NCBI GenBank assembly: GCA_028023455.1 | Contig: JAQFVV010012441.1 | Coordinates: forward strand, 1,301,911-1,365,910 | DNA: 64,000 nucleotides | Source of the DNA: Epiperipatus broadwayi | Lineage: Eukaryota > Onychophora > Udeonychophora > Euonychophora > Peripatidae | Reading direction: 5' to 3' | In this document: in pieces, positions 1 to 12,803 of the stretch | Position numbering within the stretch: the first letter of the stretch is position 1 | Layout of the letters: every line of letters begins with the position of its first letter | The notes under the pieces: model-generated | Told to the model about the DNA's origin: nothing | Database searches by the model: none | What the model saw: only the letters and a program-made list of their open reading frames with translations | Translations under genes and position numbers: made by a program

Positions 1-163
1 ACCCATAATAGAGCCTACACGACCAAACACAATCTGTGGGAGTTGGGGCCTCCACACTCTGCCGAGAAATGTGCTATAAGCATTCCAGTGATGAGAGAAA
101 GTATGACAAAGCAAGCTTTGATTGATGAACGTTATCACCAAGACGCATTGCGAGGGCTTTCAG
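1..163 (+). CDS. Possible internal exon of an unidentified gene (5' part outside window)
   Basis: The first reading frame is open from base 1 to a TAA just past 170. It encodes about 54 residues of ordinary, charged, non-repetitive composition (for example LWELGPPHSAEKCA and ALIDERYHQDALRG). The segment is clearly richer in G+C and CpG than the DNA that follows, as expected of an exon. It could end at a CAG|GTTTGT donor at 163/164, which is not a strong site. I do not recognise the protein. One minus-strand frame is also long here, so strand is not certain. It may equally be a retrocopy fragment. Confidence 0.3.
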
Positions 164-2859
164 GTTTGTATTAACACTGATTTATATGGCCTTAAATAGT
201 AATTAAGCCTAGCATAATGAAATGATTATATACAAGCAATCCCAAAAAGAACCTGCAATTTACTTAAAGAAGTTATCTAGCATATCAATAATAAAATATA
301 ACAATTAAAATTCCCTTCGTTGAACGCAAATCAATATGCTCGAGAAATTAGTTACTTAAAATATTGTTAGATGGCGGGCTAATTATATAATGAATCATCA
401 CTTAAAAGTAAGGATCTGAATTCAATTTAATTAATACTAAATTTATGTAATATTAATCAATAGCATGAAATAATAGTTAATAATTTATTTGAAATGATAA
501 TGGAAAGCATAATATAAATTAAATAAAATAGTTTAGGAATATTTTTCAACCGGGCGAATTTTTATAGTTTTGTAAGAAAACTTACGTTTACGATTTAAAT
601 TCCTTAATGGCGGTATGGTAAAATAAGATAAGATTAATTCGCCAGATTGAATTATTAGCATATTAAAATGGATATGATTTACATAATATCAAATTAAAAT
701 TGCCACATTTGAAAATAATAATACAGGAAGAGTGAAAACCTAGTAATCAAGTTTAGAAAATCAAATAGAATTGAGATATTGAAGCAAAAGAAAAGTCATT
801 GTTTAAGCAATTAATCGGTTTAGCATTACCGATGAAAAATAAGCAATTACATTTTGAAAATATAAAGATTACAAAAATGGAAATATTAAAAAGACATGCT
901 TTAAGTGAGCTAAATTTACATAATTAGAGGTTGAATTTTACATTTTATGATTAAGGAGATTATTTAGATGAAAGTTTTAGAGTTCATTTTGCGCAGGGAA
1001 TTACCTTTCTTTCCGATGACTTGACGGCCGTATGCACACGTGTTGGTTTCATGTTTTACAAAATATGATTAATTTGGTATTATTTTGACGAAATTGTGGT
1101 TAAAGTCCGTTCCTTATGTAATTTACAGTTCATTTTGGCAGTAGTTTGGAAACAATGGCTTATGAGTACATTGGCATTAGCTTGATTTTGGAGAGATTGG
1201 GGAAGCAAATTTTAACTCTACTCACTAACCATTTTAAAGTTCTGAGTGACGTAGATTTCCTTAGCAACAATGTTTAGAAAATAACATGCAGAGCCCCTTT
1301 TAGTTAGGAACTGCGGTGGTATTTATACTCATTTTTGGCTGCCTTTGGGTAATCCCTGGATGTCAGCTAACGGTTACAATGACACAGCAGATTTTAAAGT
1401 ATGAACGAGATCAAGTTCGAGAGAACTAGTCTTGGTCTATTTTGGGCTGAAAATAGACCCACAGAATAAATGTTAAGTAACGTGAATTTTAAAATAAACC
1501 TATGTTAAAATAAAAACAAATCTTTTCTGAATTTAAAATAAGGTAAGTCTTTTATTTAATAAATTTGCATTACTCTCTCGAACTTTCTCTCAATTAAAAT
1601 ATACATGAATAAAAAAATAGATACCTAATATAACGCTTTTAATAAAATTATTAAGTTTTATCTGTTACACACACACATATGCACGATTGTTTACAGTAAT
1701 AGAAATTTATGTTTTATATTTATATCACTTTTAGATGAGAATAAAGCTTAATAAAAGATAAACAATCATGTGCATCGGTATACCTTCACTCCCTAGTGAT
1801 TGTTTATTAAATGACTGAGTTTGAACCCATGTTTGAAGGATTTCAAACATCACCAGAAAGTGAAGCCAAATGTGTGCAACAGATTTGAGTGCTTCAATAT
1901 ATATATATATAAAAGAGAGGGAAAGAGTATACGGGAGAACTACTTCATGAACAGATAGATATTAGTTTGAATAAACAATAAAAATAATTTATCGACGATG
2001 TGATATTATTTTACATAATTAACTTCACAGTTAAAACCTCTAATTTACAAGTTTAAAAATAATAAGTTTGCTTAAATAAAGGATATTTATTTCTAGAGGA
2101 TTTGTCCCTGTAATTATTAATAAATGACAATTCTGGTTTTAATTTATTTTGGAATTAGAAAAGAAAATTCCAAAAATCTTTTTTTAAAATATTGAAAATG
2201 AATCCATAAAAGTCTGAATTTTAAAAGAACTTTCCAAACTGGATCTAACAATGTTTTTTTAAAAAAAAGAAATTTTTTTTTTACTTACCATTAGAATTAA
2301 TGAATGAATTAGTAACTTTGATTTGTAGAGAGATATAAATAATATGCACACACATGTGCTGTTTATGTATATTTTCAACATCAAATTAATTTTATTGTAA
2401 AAACATAATATGGATTTAATAAGTTTTTTTTTTTTATAATAAATGCCAGTGCATGCATACAAATTTTATTGTGTACCCATATATATTAAAATCAGTCATG
2501 AACCACATATATGTTAAATTTAATTATTATGTATTATAAAGATGAATTTTTACTATTGGGTTATGACAATTCAAATATGTTAATTTTAAATTATTATACA
2601 TCACATCTGAGTATTTTTATATAGGTGTGTTTTATGTAAACCTATTGAGATGTATGTAAACCACAATGCAATAATATGATTGTAATCAAAATCAGAATGA
2701 TGTATTCATATTTATAGCATAGCCTACAGATCTTTCATTTATTGTTACTCTTTCTAATTAAAAAATTGATATTTTATTGTTAAAGTTATTCCAGTGAATT
2801 TATTTAATCCTAAAATAGGTTAAAATATTATATGTTTTATTTATTTATTTATCTCTTGC
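164..2859. other. AT-rich non-coding stretch
   Basis: No coding region can be supported. A patch at about 970-1060 and another at about 1300-1470 are richer in G+C and contain CpGs, unlike the surroundings, and could be exonic or regulatory. Neither gives a convincing frame. A short AT dinucleotide run lies near 1897-1911. Confidence 0.4.
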
Positions 2860-3490
2860 TCACAACAACAATTATAGAGCTTGCTCTCTGTGCTTTGATT
2901 TATGAATAATGGTTAGTTATATGAATTGGGGTTTATGTCTAGTGTTGTGGACATGCAGATGATCCTGTCTGACATAAAGGGATATCCTTTAAAGTTCATG
3001 CACTGAATTTTATTTTATTATTAATTCAAAATTAAGTTTATAATTGGCCAGTACATTGTTGGGTACTAAGTGGCCAGAAGGCATTGATTATGGTTAACAT
3101 GTTTAAGTATCACACATTAGTTTTCTAATTGTTATATTTTTCTGGATGAGCACTTATGTTTGTGCATCCAAATTACTGTTTGTATAATCTGCCCCAAGCT
3201 TGTCAAGGGCTAAATAATTAGCCTGGTCTATAGTGGACCACTTTCAAATCCAGTCACAAGGTTCACTATTAATTTTATTTTTTGATCATTCATGATGATG
3301 AATGATTCTTCTCCTATGTACTGCTGGGGAACTTATAGTTAGTGTTTGTTTTTGTCAATCTTTCATGGTCAAATTCATTATATTATATGTATATTTAAAT
3401 TTAGATTAGTGTATAAGTGGGATTGATGATGATGATTTTTCATCACACCATGTTTTTATATCATTACAATATATATCCATTCACTTATGG
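2860..3490 (+). repeat. Dispersed repeat, copy 1 (partner at 20740-21275)
   Basis: Short blocks occur here in the same order as at 20740-21275: AATAATGGTTA near 2905, CAGATGATCCT near 2957, GCATCCA near 3165, AATCCAGTCACAA near 3247, and a final ATCATTACAATATATA near 3462. The spacing is similar and the match is interrupted by many changes, so this looks like an old interspersed repeat about 600 bp long. No coding potential or terminal structure was seen. Confidence 0.45.
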
Positions 3491-3901
3491 TAATATTTTG
3501 CTTTAATTATAGTTATTTCTGTTTGGAATTATGATCATTATCCTATTATCTATCACTTTATCTTGTTTGTCTGCTTATTTTTCATTAAGAATCTTATTTC
3601 TGGTACAATATATTTGTTTCATGGTGTGATTTTTTATTATACCGATGCAAAAAAAACTGCTTGATGAGATTGCACACAGACATTAGAAACATTGTTATAT
3701 TTTATATATGTATTAGTGCACTGATTTAAATATAAACTGATATAAATATTAGCATCATATAATAATTAAAAATTTCAATGAGCTCAGATAGATAAAATAA
3801 ATAATACTGAAGCAAAACAATATATTCAATAAAAAATATTTATTTATATAACAATAAATTTATTTACAATAATATGTGATAAAATAGGAACAAATCATAT
3901 G

Positions 3902-4325
3902 CCATCTATAATAAAATTGATTAATTAGAAATTACCACATGTTAATGCATATAAATTCCCACCCTTAAATAATTAAATGCATTAATAGCTGATATTCATG
4001 ATTATCCAAGAGTTGAAATGGTGATCTTTATTAATATATCCATTTATGTACTTAATTAGATATGGACAATGATATGAAATTAGTGATGGTCAGACTTTGT
4101 AATATTAAAATGGAGGTTCTGAGGGAAATATCTGATGAAGTTTAAAAATAAAGTGGTGACATGATAGCTTTAAATCGAATGCAATCTATAATAAGAATCA
4201 GAGATTACCACATGTTATTGCAGATAATTTCCCACTCTTAAATAATTTTAGATCTTTGTTTTATTGTTGAAGCTTGAAAATTAAATGCATTAATAACTGG
4301 TATTCATGATTATTCAAGCTTGCCA
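3902..4325 (+). repeat. Direct duplication flanking a dispersed repeat
   Basis: The block at 3902-4014 is repeated at about 4180-4320: both read CTATAATA, then ATTACCACATGTTA, then TTCCCAC and TTAAATAATT, then AAATGCATTAATA and TATTCATGATTAT. The second copy carries extra bases in the middle. The spacer at 4011-4150 is itself a dispersed repeat that recurs at 12328-12470. Confidence 0.6.
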
Positions 4326-4548
4326 CAGGTGTTGTTGCTTTGTCATATATTATTTAAATTGGAGAATTGAATAATTTATTATAAAGTTATTATTTATTTA
4401 TACAATTAATTTATATAATAACTAATAAACATGTATAGTTGACAGAATGATGAAGTTAGAAATTAATAAAATATTTCTTGATTAAATAATGTATATATAA
4501 AGATAATAATTAATAAAACAAGACACAAATTGTGTAACTTGCTTTTAA

Positions 4549-4844
4549 GCTCGTATTAAAATTTTCACTAGAGGGAACTTACCAATAGCTCCAATCAAGC
4601 TTTAATTATTTTGCGGATTTATCCGTGTTAAAATTTTTAAATATTAAAGTACCGATGTTTGGACTTGTGTGATGAAGTCCAAACGTTTATACATTAATAT
4701 TTACTACCATTTATTACCCAGTAGATAACTTGTGTGATCAAGTCCAAATGTCGGTACATTAATATTTAAAATTTTTTAACATGGATGAATACGCAAATTA
4801 TATCTTTTATATGTACAACCTGTGAAAATTTTCGTATTAACACG
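4549..4844. mobile_element. Foldback (MITE-like) element with long inverted repeats
   Basis: Two nested inverted repeats bracket this segment. The outer pair is CGTATTAAAATTTTCAC at about 4552-4568 and its complement at about 4822-4838. The inner pair is about 58 bp, at 4609-4669 against 4738-4797, and includes the block AAAGTACCGATGTTTGGACT and its mirror. The whole could fold into one interrupted hairpin of about 295 bases. There is no ORF. This is typical of a non-autonomous foldback element. Target duplications were not resolved, partly because an AC/AT microsatellite abuts the right end. Confidence 0.6.
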
Positions 4845-4873
4845 CACACACACACACACATATATATATATAT
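4845..4873. repeat. Compound (AC)n(AT)n microsatellite
   Basis: An alternating AC run passes directly into an AT run immediately right of the foldback element. Confidence 0.9.
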
Positions 4874-4874
4874 T

Positions 4875-6132
4875 GTAACCCCTCTACACCGTACATCAAC
4901 AAACACAAATACCCGGGGTGCCAATTCTATGGATCATAGAATAAAATATTAATCTAACTTTATCCTAATTTTATTTATGAGGTTCTTAATTAAAGTTTCA
5001 CCTTAGCCTAGCTCAGTTGAGGGATACAGAGGTGTATGAGGTGTAAAATGTACATTAGATGTGGGAGGAAATATTATAATTAATAGGAAATAAAACATCT
5101 ATTAAATTCTATACTAAACAAGAATTAAATTGGTAAAATTCTACCATCTAAATTTAACAAACTATAATATATTTCACCTCCTCCCATCATCCACATGCAT
5201 TGAACAACCTCTACCATATTATAAAATTAAATTAAGAAATATAATTATAATATTTAGAAACTATAATGGATAACAAGTGGGATCTGAACTTAAACTAAAC
5301 CTATCATTACTAAATTTTAATCATACCCTAATTTAATCTAGTTAACTGAATTTAATATTTAATCTAAATGAATAATTGAATATCTCAGGGAATCTATTAT
5401 GGCATGGCTTAATCTAAAATCTCTATCTCTTAACAACTATTATTTAATATTATGAAAGTATGGAATAAATCAAGCAATACTCTAACAACATAATAATAAT
5501 TAGATAATGAAAGAAATGGGGTACATTTTGATTTCAATTCATCATCTAAACAATAACCGAATGATAAACCTTTAGAGAATTCATAGTTAATTAACATTTC
5601 ATACAGTGTTTGGATCAAGGAAATCAATATCATCATGTCTGAATATTTACCATTATTAAATTAAATAAAAATACAATTATATCATATTGGATAAAATAAA
5701 TGTGTGAGCATGTGTGGAAATGTGAAACACGAATGTATGGTGAAGAAGAATCCTGAATACAGTTTTTGAATAATAAAACATTTATTAAAAAAATATAGTT
5801 AAACAAACATTTAATTTCTTTACAATTTGAACAAATATAAATTTTGGATGTATAAACATCAGTGGTTAAAGACCTACATAATAGCAGAGATTACAAGATA
5901 ATTTTCTAACTTCTTGTCTAATACATTTCGTCTATTAAGTCACTTTGATTGACTTATGGCAACACATTATATCTTTAACCTAAAGAATAAACTAAATAGG
6001 ATCTTTATATTTTATTGCAAAATCGATTTTCATTTATCAGTCCCTTCTAATACACATATGGAACTGAAATAATATAGCTTTACATTTCTGGCAACAAACT
6101 ACAGAATTTATTTTGTATTCGACATCTTGTCT
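4875..6132. other. AT-rich non-coding stretch
   Basis: Nothing recognisable was found. The short open frame at 5430-5636 on the minus strand has no family resemblance and AT-driven composition. Confidence 0.4.
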
Positions 6133-6365
6133 TTTATATCACTTTTAAATGATCAATTAATCTAATAAGTCTATAACAAACACATCGGCTAAATATTTCA
6201 ATTACATTATAAATTAAATCTAAATCTTGGCATTTTACTTTAAAATGCTTTATATCACTCTTAACTTATCAATTAATCTAATAAGTTTATAACAAACACA
6301 TTGGTTAAATATTTCAATTGTATTATAAAATAAATCTAAATCTTGGCATTTTTACTTTAAAATGC
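6133..6365 (+). repeat. Tandem duplication, two units of about 117 bp
   Basis: Unit 1 (6133-6248) and unit 2 (6249-6365) both run from TTTATATCACT through CAATTAATCTAATAAGT, AACAAACACAT and AAATCTAAATCTTGGCATTT to TTAAAATGC. They differ by scattered substitutions and small indels. Confidence 0.85.
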
Positions 6366-9095
6366 ACATTAACTAAAATAAGAGAGTTTGAACCTAAGAA
6401 TCAACACAAAATAAGATTAAATTATAATTTGAAAAATGGAGACAATTCTATCAATTAACTATGTTTATCTTTGGAAAACAGAAATGAATAATGCTATTAA
6501 TTAATTATGATTCGTCTTCTTTTGCTTGCTTATACCAGTAATGATTAAATATTATAGAATCTAATGGTATGAAATTGAAAATGATAAATGCAAAATGATT
6601 GAAGTTAGACATTAATGATGGATTTTTCTTAATAACTGTTAAATTAGTACTTTATATCTGTGTCTGTATTATGCTGTGTGTCATACAACAAATAACTAAT
6701 AATAATCAATTCAATCGGTTTACTCATGACTGTGTAAATAAATCATAATACAGACAATGACAATGGACCAAACAAGCTTCAGCACTAATTCTAACACGGC
6801 TGTTTTTATGAGAAAATCAATTCTACTTTTAATCTTCTTTTTATCAATAACTTGGCTGGCACATGGCTATGAGTAAGAGGAAATCATTCTATAAGCACAG
6901 GGGATAAAAGATTTACACAATTTTAATTTCATAACTAACATGACAATAACTCCCAAGTCTACTTCTGATACTAACATCAGGGAGATAAAATACTGGGCTT
7001 CACATACCCTAATTCATAATATCAAATATCAAAATGGAGGATTCAATCCACTCCTATCAAATACTTCTATAACAAAGGGATTTTATTTTATCCCATAAGA
7101 TATACTAGGCAATATACCAGATCAAATATTCAAATAACAAGAAAAGAGATTATTCAATCCCACAAGACCCAATAAAACATCATTAACTTTTACTACAAAT
7201 CCACTAAATACTTTTCTTATCAAACATAATAAATAACAATAAATTCATGCTTAAACAAATTCTAATCTTTCTAATTTGAATAGTCCATTCCCATCCTCCG
7301 AAAACGATATACTTTATATCATTTTACTTGCAAATTACACACTATTACAGCTGAGTTTTTGTAATATACACACATATACAAGCATAATAATAATACAGAC
7401 AATTCAAATCCCAGTAGGTAAAGAACTACTGTAAAAATATTAATTACTAACTGTAAGCGCAACAATGGGTAAACATTTCATATCTAGTATAATATTTATA
7501 ATTTAAAACATTAATTACGGTCGAGAAATAAGGCAATAATTTCTATTGGCAAGATAAGACAAAATAACCTTTTTATAGTGCATTTATATTAGCACAAATC
7601 CAAAGCAAAAGTTTAACTTAGATAAATAATGAAGCTTTATGTTCTAGGTTAAATAATTATTGAAAATAATGATTTTCTAATCTATTAAAAAAATGCAGAG
7701 ATACATTATAGATTTTGTGTAATGAAACTCTTTTAAAAGAATTGTTCACTCCTTTTAATCTTCAATGGACATCTCCATTTTACTGAGCATGTAAGTTTAG
7801 ATACAGCACATGATAAAGATAAAGCTTATACTAAAATAATAATAATAAATACCTTGCACAATATTCCCTTAATATTGTACATTTAGGAGACGTTCTTGTA
7901 GGCATAATAAATACAATAATAAAAATAATAAAATCATAAATAAACTTTAGACTATCTATCTACTAAATACAATTAAATAATAAAGTTCCTTTGTTTTTTT
8001 CTTCTGGGTTGAAAACGAAAGTTTATTATAGTTTATACATGACATCTCTCGGTCATGTCTTGAATAATGATAATAATAATAATAAGCACACAGAGATAAA
8101 TATTGACAAAAACAACAAGCTCCTGCAGGAAAACAAATAACAATATTATTTTGATTCCAGTATAGCACATTCAATGTTCTTAGCTGAGCTAATGAAATTG
8201 CTATCAATGTTATGTAATAGAAGTAATAATTCTCATTTCATTCATAAAATATATTAGGCATTTATTTCATGTTTCTTTTCTTTTTTCAGAGCCATTCATA
8301 AAACATATACAATTATTTGAACTGATAACATTTATTTAACTTTCTGTGGGCTGTTTGGCAATATTTTGTATAAGAAATTCCATTGCAAACAAGAGGAAAA
8401 TTAATGCAATAAAAGTCATATTCAGTTTCATCGATTTTCTAAATCCCTTTTTTCATAGTAATTGGGAAAAATAATTAGATAATTAGTTGAATTATACCTT
8501 TAGTATTATTTTCTAATAGGCAAAAAAATTATAAATAGTCAGGCAAGTATTTCAATAAAATGATAATAAAATAAATGATTCCTATGCATTTTTCTTAACC
8601 TTTTTCTTTATAACTAGCACAAAATTTATTATAAAGAGTTCTTGAAAAACTTAATAAGAGTCCGCATATTTTTCTGACATAATGAAGACATGCACACATT
8701 ACAATTGTTCCCTTAATACTATAATTTAAAATTGAGAATAATAATTTTGTAAAATAAATAAACATTCTTCTGTCTTCTTTACAAGTAGGAATAAAATTTA
8801 AATAAAATGATTTTGAAATATAATTACATACTTCCATTCCATTCATATTACTAATTAATTTTAAATACATTATAATGTAAATACACTCATGCATTTAAAA
8901 TAATGATTGAAAATTCTGAAACTGTCAATTAAGAATAAAATCAATGTACCTTTAGATTGTTCATGCAATTATCATCCAGAAACTTTTCAGTACTTTAAAC
9001 TTTCAACTTGGCTTTTTTTTTTGAAAGAATAAGCTTTTAATAAAAATGTATTATTAAGCTTTATTTAGATAATACTTTGAAGTTCTATCAGCAGA
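6366..9095. other. AT-rich non-coding stretch
   Basis: No gene can be supported. Minus-strand open frames at 7956-8207 and 8595-8894 (99 residues) lack recognisable domains and look like chance frames. An 8-bp palindromic arrangement around ATGACATCTCTCGGTCATGTC at 8038-8058 is the only local structure noted. Confidence 0.35.
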
Positions 9096-9165
9096 GAGTT
9101 TGGTAGTAGTTCTTTGGTAGTAGATTTTCTTGTAGTAGTTGTTTTGTAGTAGTTTTTTGGTAGTA
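9096..9165 (+). repeat. Short imperfect tandem repeat of a GTAGTAG-containing unit
   Basis: The core TAGTAGTT or TAGTAGAT, separated by T-rich spacers, recurs about five times (TTGGTAGTAG, TTGTAGTAG, TTTGTAGTAG, TTGGTAGTAA). Confidence 0.7.
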
Positions 9166-10080
9166 ATCTTTTAGAATTATATTTAACCCTTTTTATAGCC
9201 CTCAAGAAAAAAAAATATTACCCGCATTTATTCTTCCAATCTAAAGGTGTTTGAAAGTTCAAAGGTCATCAGACAAAGATTAAGACTTAATTTATGCAAG
9301 AAATTTTCTTCTAGAAAAAAATAGAAACAAAAAAAAACCAATTTTCTTTTAAATAAAAAAAATATTAAATATTAAATTGAACTAAGAATTAAATATTATG
9401 TGCTTCTTAAAGTAATAGAATAAAATTAATAATTATTTTAACAAATAAAATATTTTACAGCATATTGGTTGCTTAATAATTCACCAGTCCAGTGATCCAT
9501 CAATTCATTTTAAAAGGTAATTAAGCTGGTTTTTAAACTAGTAATGGTAAAATTAAATATTTGGATATGAGATGTGATATTTGATGGTTTCATGAAGCAT
9601 ATGAATGAAAAAGAAAGTTGGATAATGATATAGACATAAATGAATATTTACAAATAATGTACTATAGGTATTAAACTGATGTGACTAAATGATCATGTTA
9701 ATGATGATGAGTTAAACATATTTCACTGTTTATACTATAGATAAAAATGTGAAAAGCAAACAAACTAGAGAATCACTCAAACAACTCTTAATACTGTTCT
9801 GTAAACAAATAAAACCAATTAGAATTAGCCTAAACTGAACTGACCACTTTTGTGACAAGCCACCCTTATCCTATCATTAATTATACACTAAAATAAAATA
9901 TTAAATATTTAATAATCTTCAAATTACACATATAAATACTTTTAAACATAGTTTTAAGTCTTTACTAAATTTTTTTTAAAAATTTAACATTATTTCATTT
10001 TTTTTTATAAGATAATATCAGATATTACTGATACAATAGTACACAATTACAAATAATATTTCTGGTGCCAAACCAGAAGG

Positions 10081-10153
10081 TCATATATATATATATATAT
10101 ATATAGATAACTATGTATATATATATATATATATATATATACAGTTATCTATT
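10081..10153. repeat. Palindromic AT microsatellite
   Basis: Two long AT runs surround AGATAACTATG. The right run is followed by CAGTTATCT, the mirror of AGATAACT, so the tract can extrude as a cruciform. Confidence 0.8.
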
Positions 10154-11309
10154 GACAAATTATTTAAGTATGTATCATATTTAAGCATGTATCATTTTTC
10201 TTTATTTATTATTTGATTTCTTTGGTTTAAAATCAATATCATAGATATATACATTTCTTTAAACAGATCCATTGGTTTTTAAACCATGATTTTTATGTGT
10301 CAATCATTGATAAATGAGAACATGATATTTTCTACATAGTTTTTTAAAATTTTAAATTATATTATTATTATTCTTTTAAAAAAATAACAATCAATATGTA
10401 CCTATTTCTTTTTAATTTTAAAATTTATATATCTTTTTTTTAAATTTATTAAATTAAAAAATGTCTTAAAACAATTAATTTAAACTTCAGCTATTTCTAA
10501 TTTTTCTATTCATCCTTTTTTTTTGTTTTAATAATTTTTTAAATAAATGTTAAATTTTCATTAATTAATAGAAGCATATAATTTATCCAAAACCAATAAA
10601 TAGATAAGTTTATAAATGAATGAGAAAGTAATTGTATGTAACATCTATAATTAATATTACTTCAGTATTTTTTACTCATATATATCTATTGTTAAGTATT
10701 AATTCTTTTACAGAGTGTGTTATAGATCCAATGAAATCTATTTTGGGTTTCATTAAAAAGAATCATTATTGATGCCTTGGTAATAATATTAATATTAGTG
10801 ATTTGATAAAAAGGAAGTATGGGTATTTTATAATTGAAAGAATAATAAATGAAGCTTTTAAATAAATAAAGAGAATTAAAGAAATAAGTTTAATGATCAA
10901 CAAAATATTTAGTAATGATTTGCAATTAAAATTTCAAAGAGTTACAGACATTCAACTGATTGTAGGGACTTTAAATCTTTTTTGATTTATGGTCCTGAAA
11001 AAATAATATTTCAAAAATATTAAATTTATTATCCAAATGGTGTTTCCAGATAATTTGATTCATTTTTTACTAATTCACCACCTGGTGAGAATTTCCACAA
11101 GCATTATATTCTAATATGCATATTTTCCTATAAACGTTATAATATAAAATTTTAGTTGAAAACAAATTCCATAGACGGAAAGAAAATCAAAAAATTTCTC
11201 AGTATAATTGAATTTAGTTCTGCCCTGATAAGTATATCTATTGTATTATTAGAGGGTCATGAATTTTACAACATTGTTTAAATAAGCATTTATTTTTTTA
11301 CTTTTTTTA

Positions 11310-11699
11310 TTTTTTATATAGCGCTATGTTTATAATTGTAATACATTAAAGATCAGCCTTTGCAAGCTATTGTGCATGCGCTTTTTACGAGTGTTAATAA
11401 GAAATGAATACTTTCCTTCCCAACATGAGATATAGTATTTATAAAAGAACAAAATGAATCCACTTATTCTTTCCAACCCAAATGCTTATATATGGGCAAA
11501 TCTTAAATACTGGAAATGAAAGCGTGAGGATAAACCACTCACTTTAAATCACTGTTTACGATATCTGAATGAACGATGTCGACAAAATTATCTGGAATTT
11601 ACTAAATGTCACTCTCAAATGAAACTTAAATATATGTAAATAAGGATTTATTTTTTATATAGTGCTATATTTATAATTGCAATACATTAAAGATCAGCC
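11310..11699 (+). repeat. Pair of about 50-bp direct repeats with unrelated spacer
   Basis: The block from TTTTTTATATAG through TTTATAATTG to AATACATTAAAGATCAGCCT occurs at about 11314-11358 and again at about 11649-11699. The spacer has somewhat higher G+C than its surroundings and no open frame. The block may mark ends of an old insertion, but no target duplication was seen. Confidence 0.55.
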
Positions 11700-11784
11700 T
11701 TGGTTTGAATAACCAAAAACATGTTTCTTTGCAAATTTATTACAATTTTAAATATTTTTTATACAATAATTTACACAATAATTA

Positions 11785-12120
11785 TTAGATATAAAAAATA
11801 TACATTATTAATAACTTATTTTGAATGGAAATACTTTATTTTCAAAAATTGAATGTTATGTTAGTGGACAATGAAAATATGGCCTAAAACAATTTAGAAA
11901 TTTATCTTTCTATGTAAGCAATCTAATTATAATAACAAGTATGAAAAATATCATAATTTTGCAATAAATTTTGACAAATTTTAAACCTTTTAATGCATAT
12001 TTCATTAGATACAATAGAAATAAATAAATATTCATTCAGATTTTTAAAAAATACTCAGAAATAATGAAGATTTCACTGATTTTGTAAAATGAAAATAATT
12101 TTTCTAGAAATGACGACATA
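11785..12120 (+). repeat. Diverged relative of the interior of the 16.1-kb TIR transposon
   Basis: This segment shares an ordered set of words with 16195-16560: TTAGATAT, ATTATTAATAACTTATTTT, AATACTTT, a CATG/ATGAATATG-like block, ACAATAGAAATAAATAA and AATGAAGATTT. It is probably a second, older copy of that transposon family whose ends are not recognisable. Confidence 0.5.
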
Positions 12121-12327
12121 CTAATTTTTTTAAATATTTACAGAAACAAATGTGAACAATTAAAATTTATTTCAGTAGTAAACAAAAATATCTATCAAAT
12201 AAGTCAAATTTATTATTTTTTGATAAGTAATAATGGTTTAATCTTAAATTTTACATTACATCAAAGGGTTAAGGGAACTCTCTTATATGATGACAATGAT
12301 GTTTTTCTCTTTTGAACATTGATTCAA

Positions 12328-12470
12328 GAATTGAGAAGGTGATTTTTATTAATATATCCATTTATGTACCTAATTAGGTTTGGACAATGATATGAACTTT
12401 GTGATGTCAAAACAACTCCATTTTATATTGTGATGAAATAACTGGAGAAGTTTAAAAATATGATTGCTTC
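12328..12470 (+). repeat. Dispersed repeat, copy 2 (copy 1 at 4011-4150)
   Basis: Both copies contain TTTATTAATATATCCATTTA, TATGTAC then TAATTAG, GGACAATGATATGAA, and later AAGTTTAAAAATA. The spacing matches over about 140 bp. Confidence 0.65.
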
Positions 12471-12602
12471 AAAAATATTAAACTTTTCAAGAAATATATG
12501 GATTCCTGAAATTGTACTATTCAAAATTAAGAATGCTTTTATTGTGTTAGATGTTGGAAAGAAAGAAATAGACAAGACTACAATACTTATCATGGAATCT
12601 TA

Positions 12603-12803
12603 TTGATATCCATTATAACAATAATACTTTCAAGAGTTTTGTTGAATAAACTGATTGCAGCTATAGATAAATGGTTACCCAAAACTCATTATGAGTTTAG
12701 AGAATCAATAAGCATCCTAGGTATAGTTTTTATTGCCATAAAAATGAAAAAAAAAGTGTCAGAAGAAAAAAATAATGAAAGGAAAGAAAGTATTATTTTA
12801 TAG
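12603..12803 (+). pseudogene. LINE reverse-transcriptase fragment (fingers/palm region)
   Basis: The 66-residue frame reads ILSRVLLNKLIAAIDKWLP then THYEFRESISILG. This matches the conserved block of non-LTR retrotransposon reverse transcriptases that normally reads roughly 'K-I/L-R-L...LP-x-x-Q-x-GFR...ST' between RT motifs 1 and A. Here GFR has become EFR, and the flanks are not open, so this is an isolated, dead scrap. The LINE clade cannot be assigned. Its first codon is not a real start. Confidence 0.55.

Noticed and set aside
8595-8894. 99-residue minus-strand open frame, longest unexplained frame in the first 12 kb
   Set aside because: Composition follows the AT bias, no motif, no splice or poly(A) context that would support a gene.
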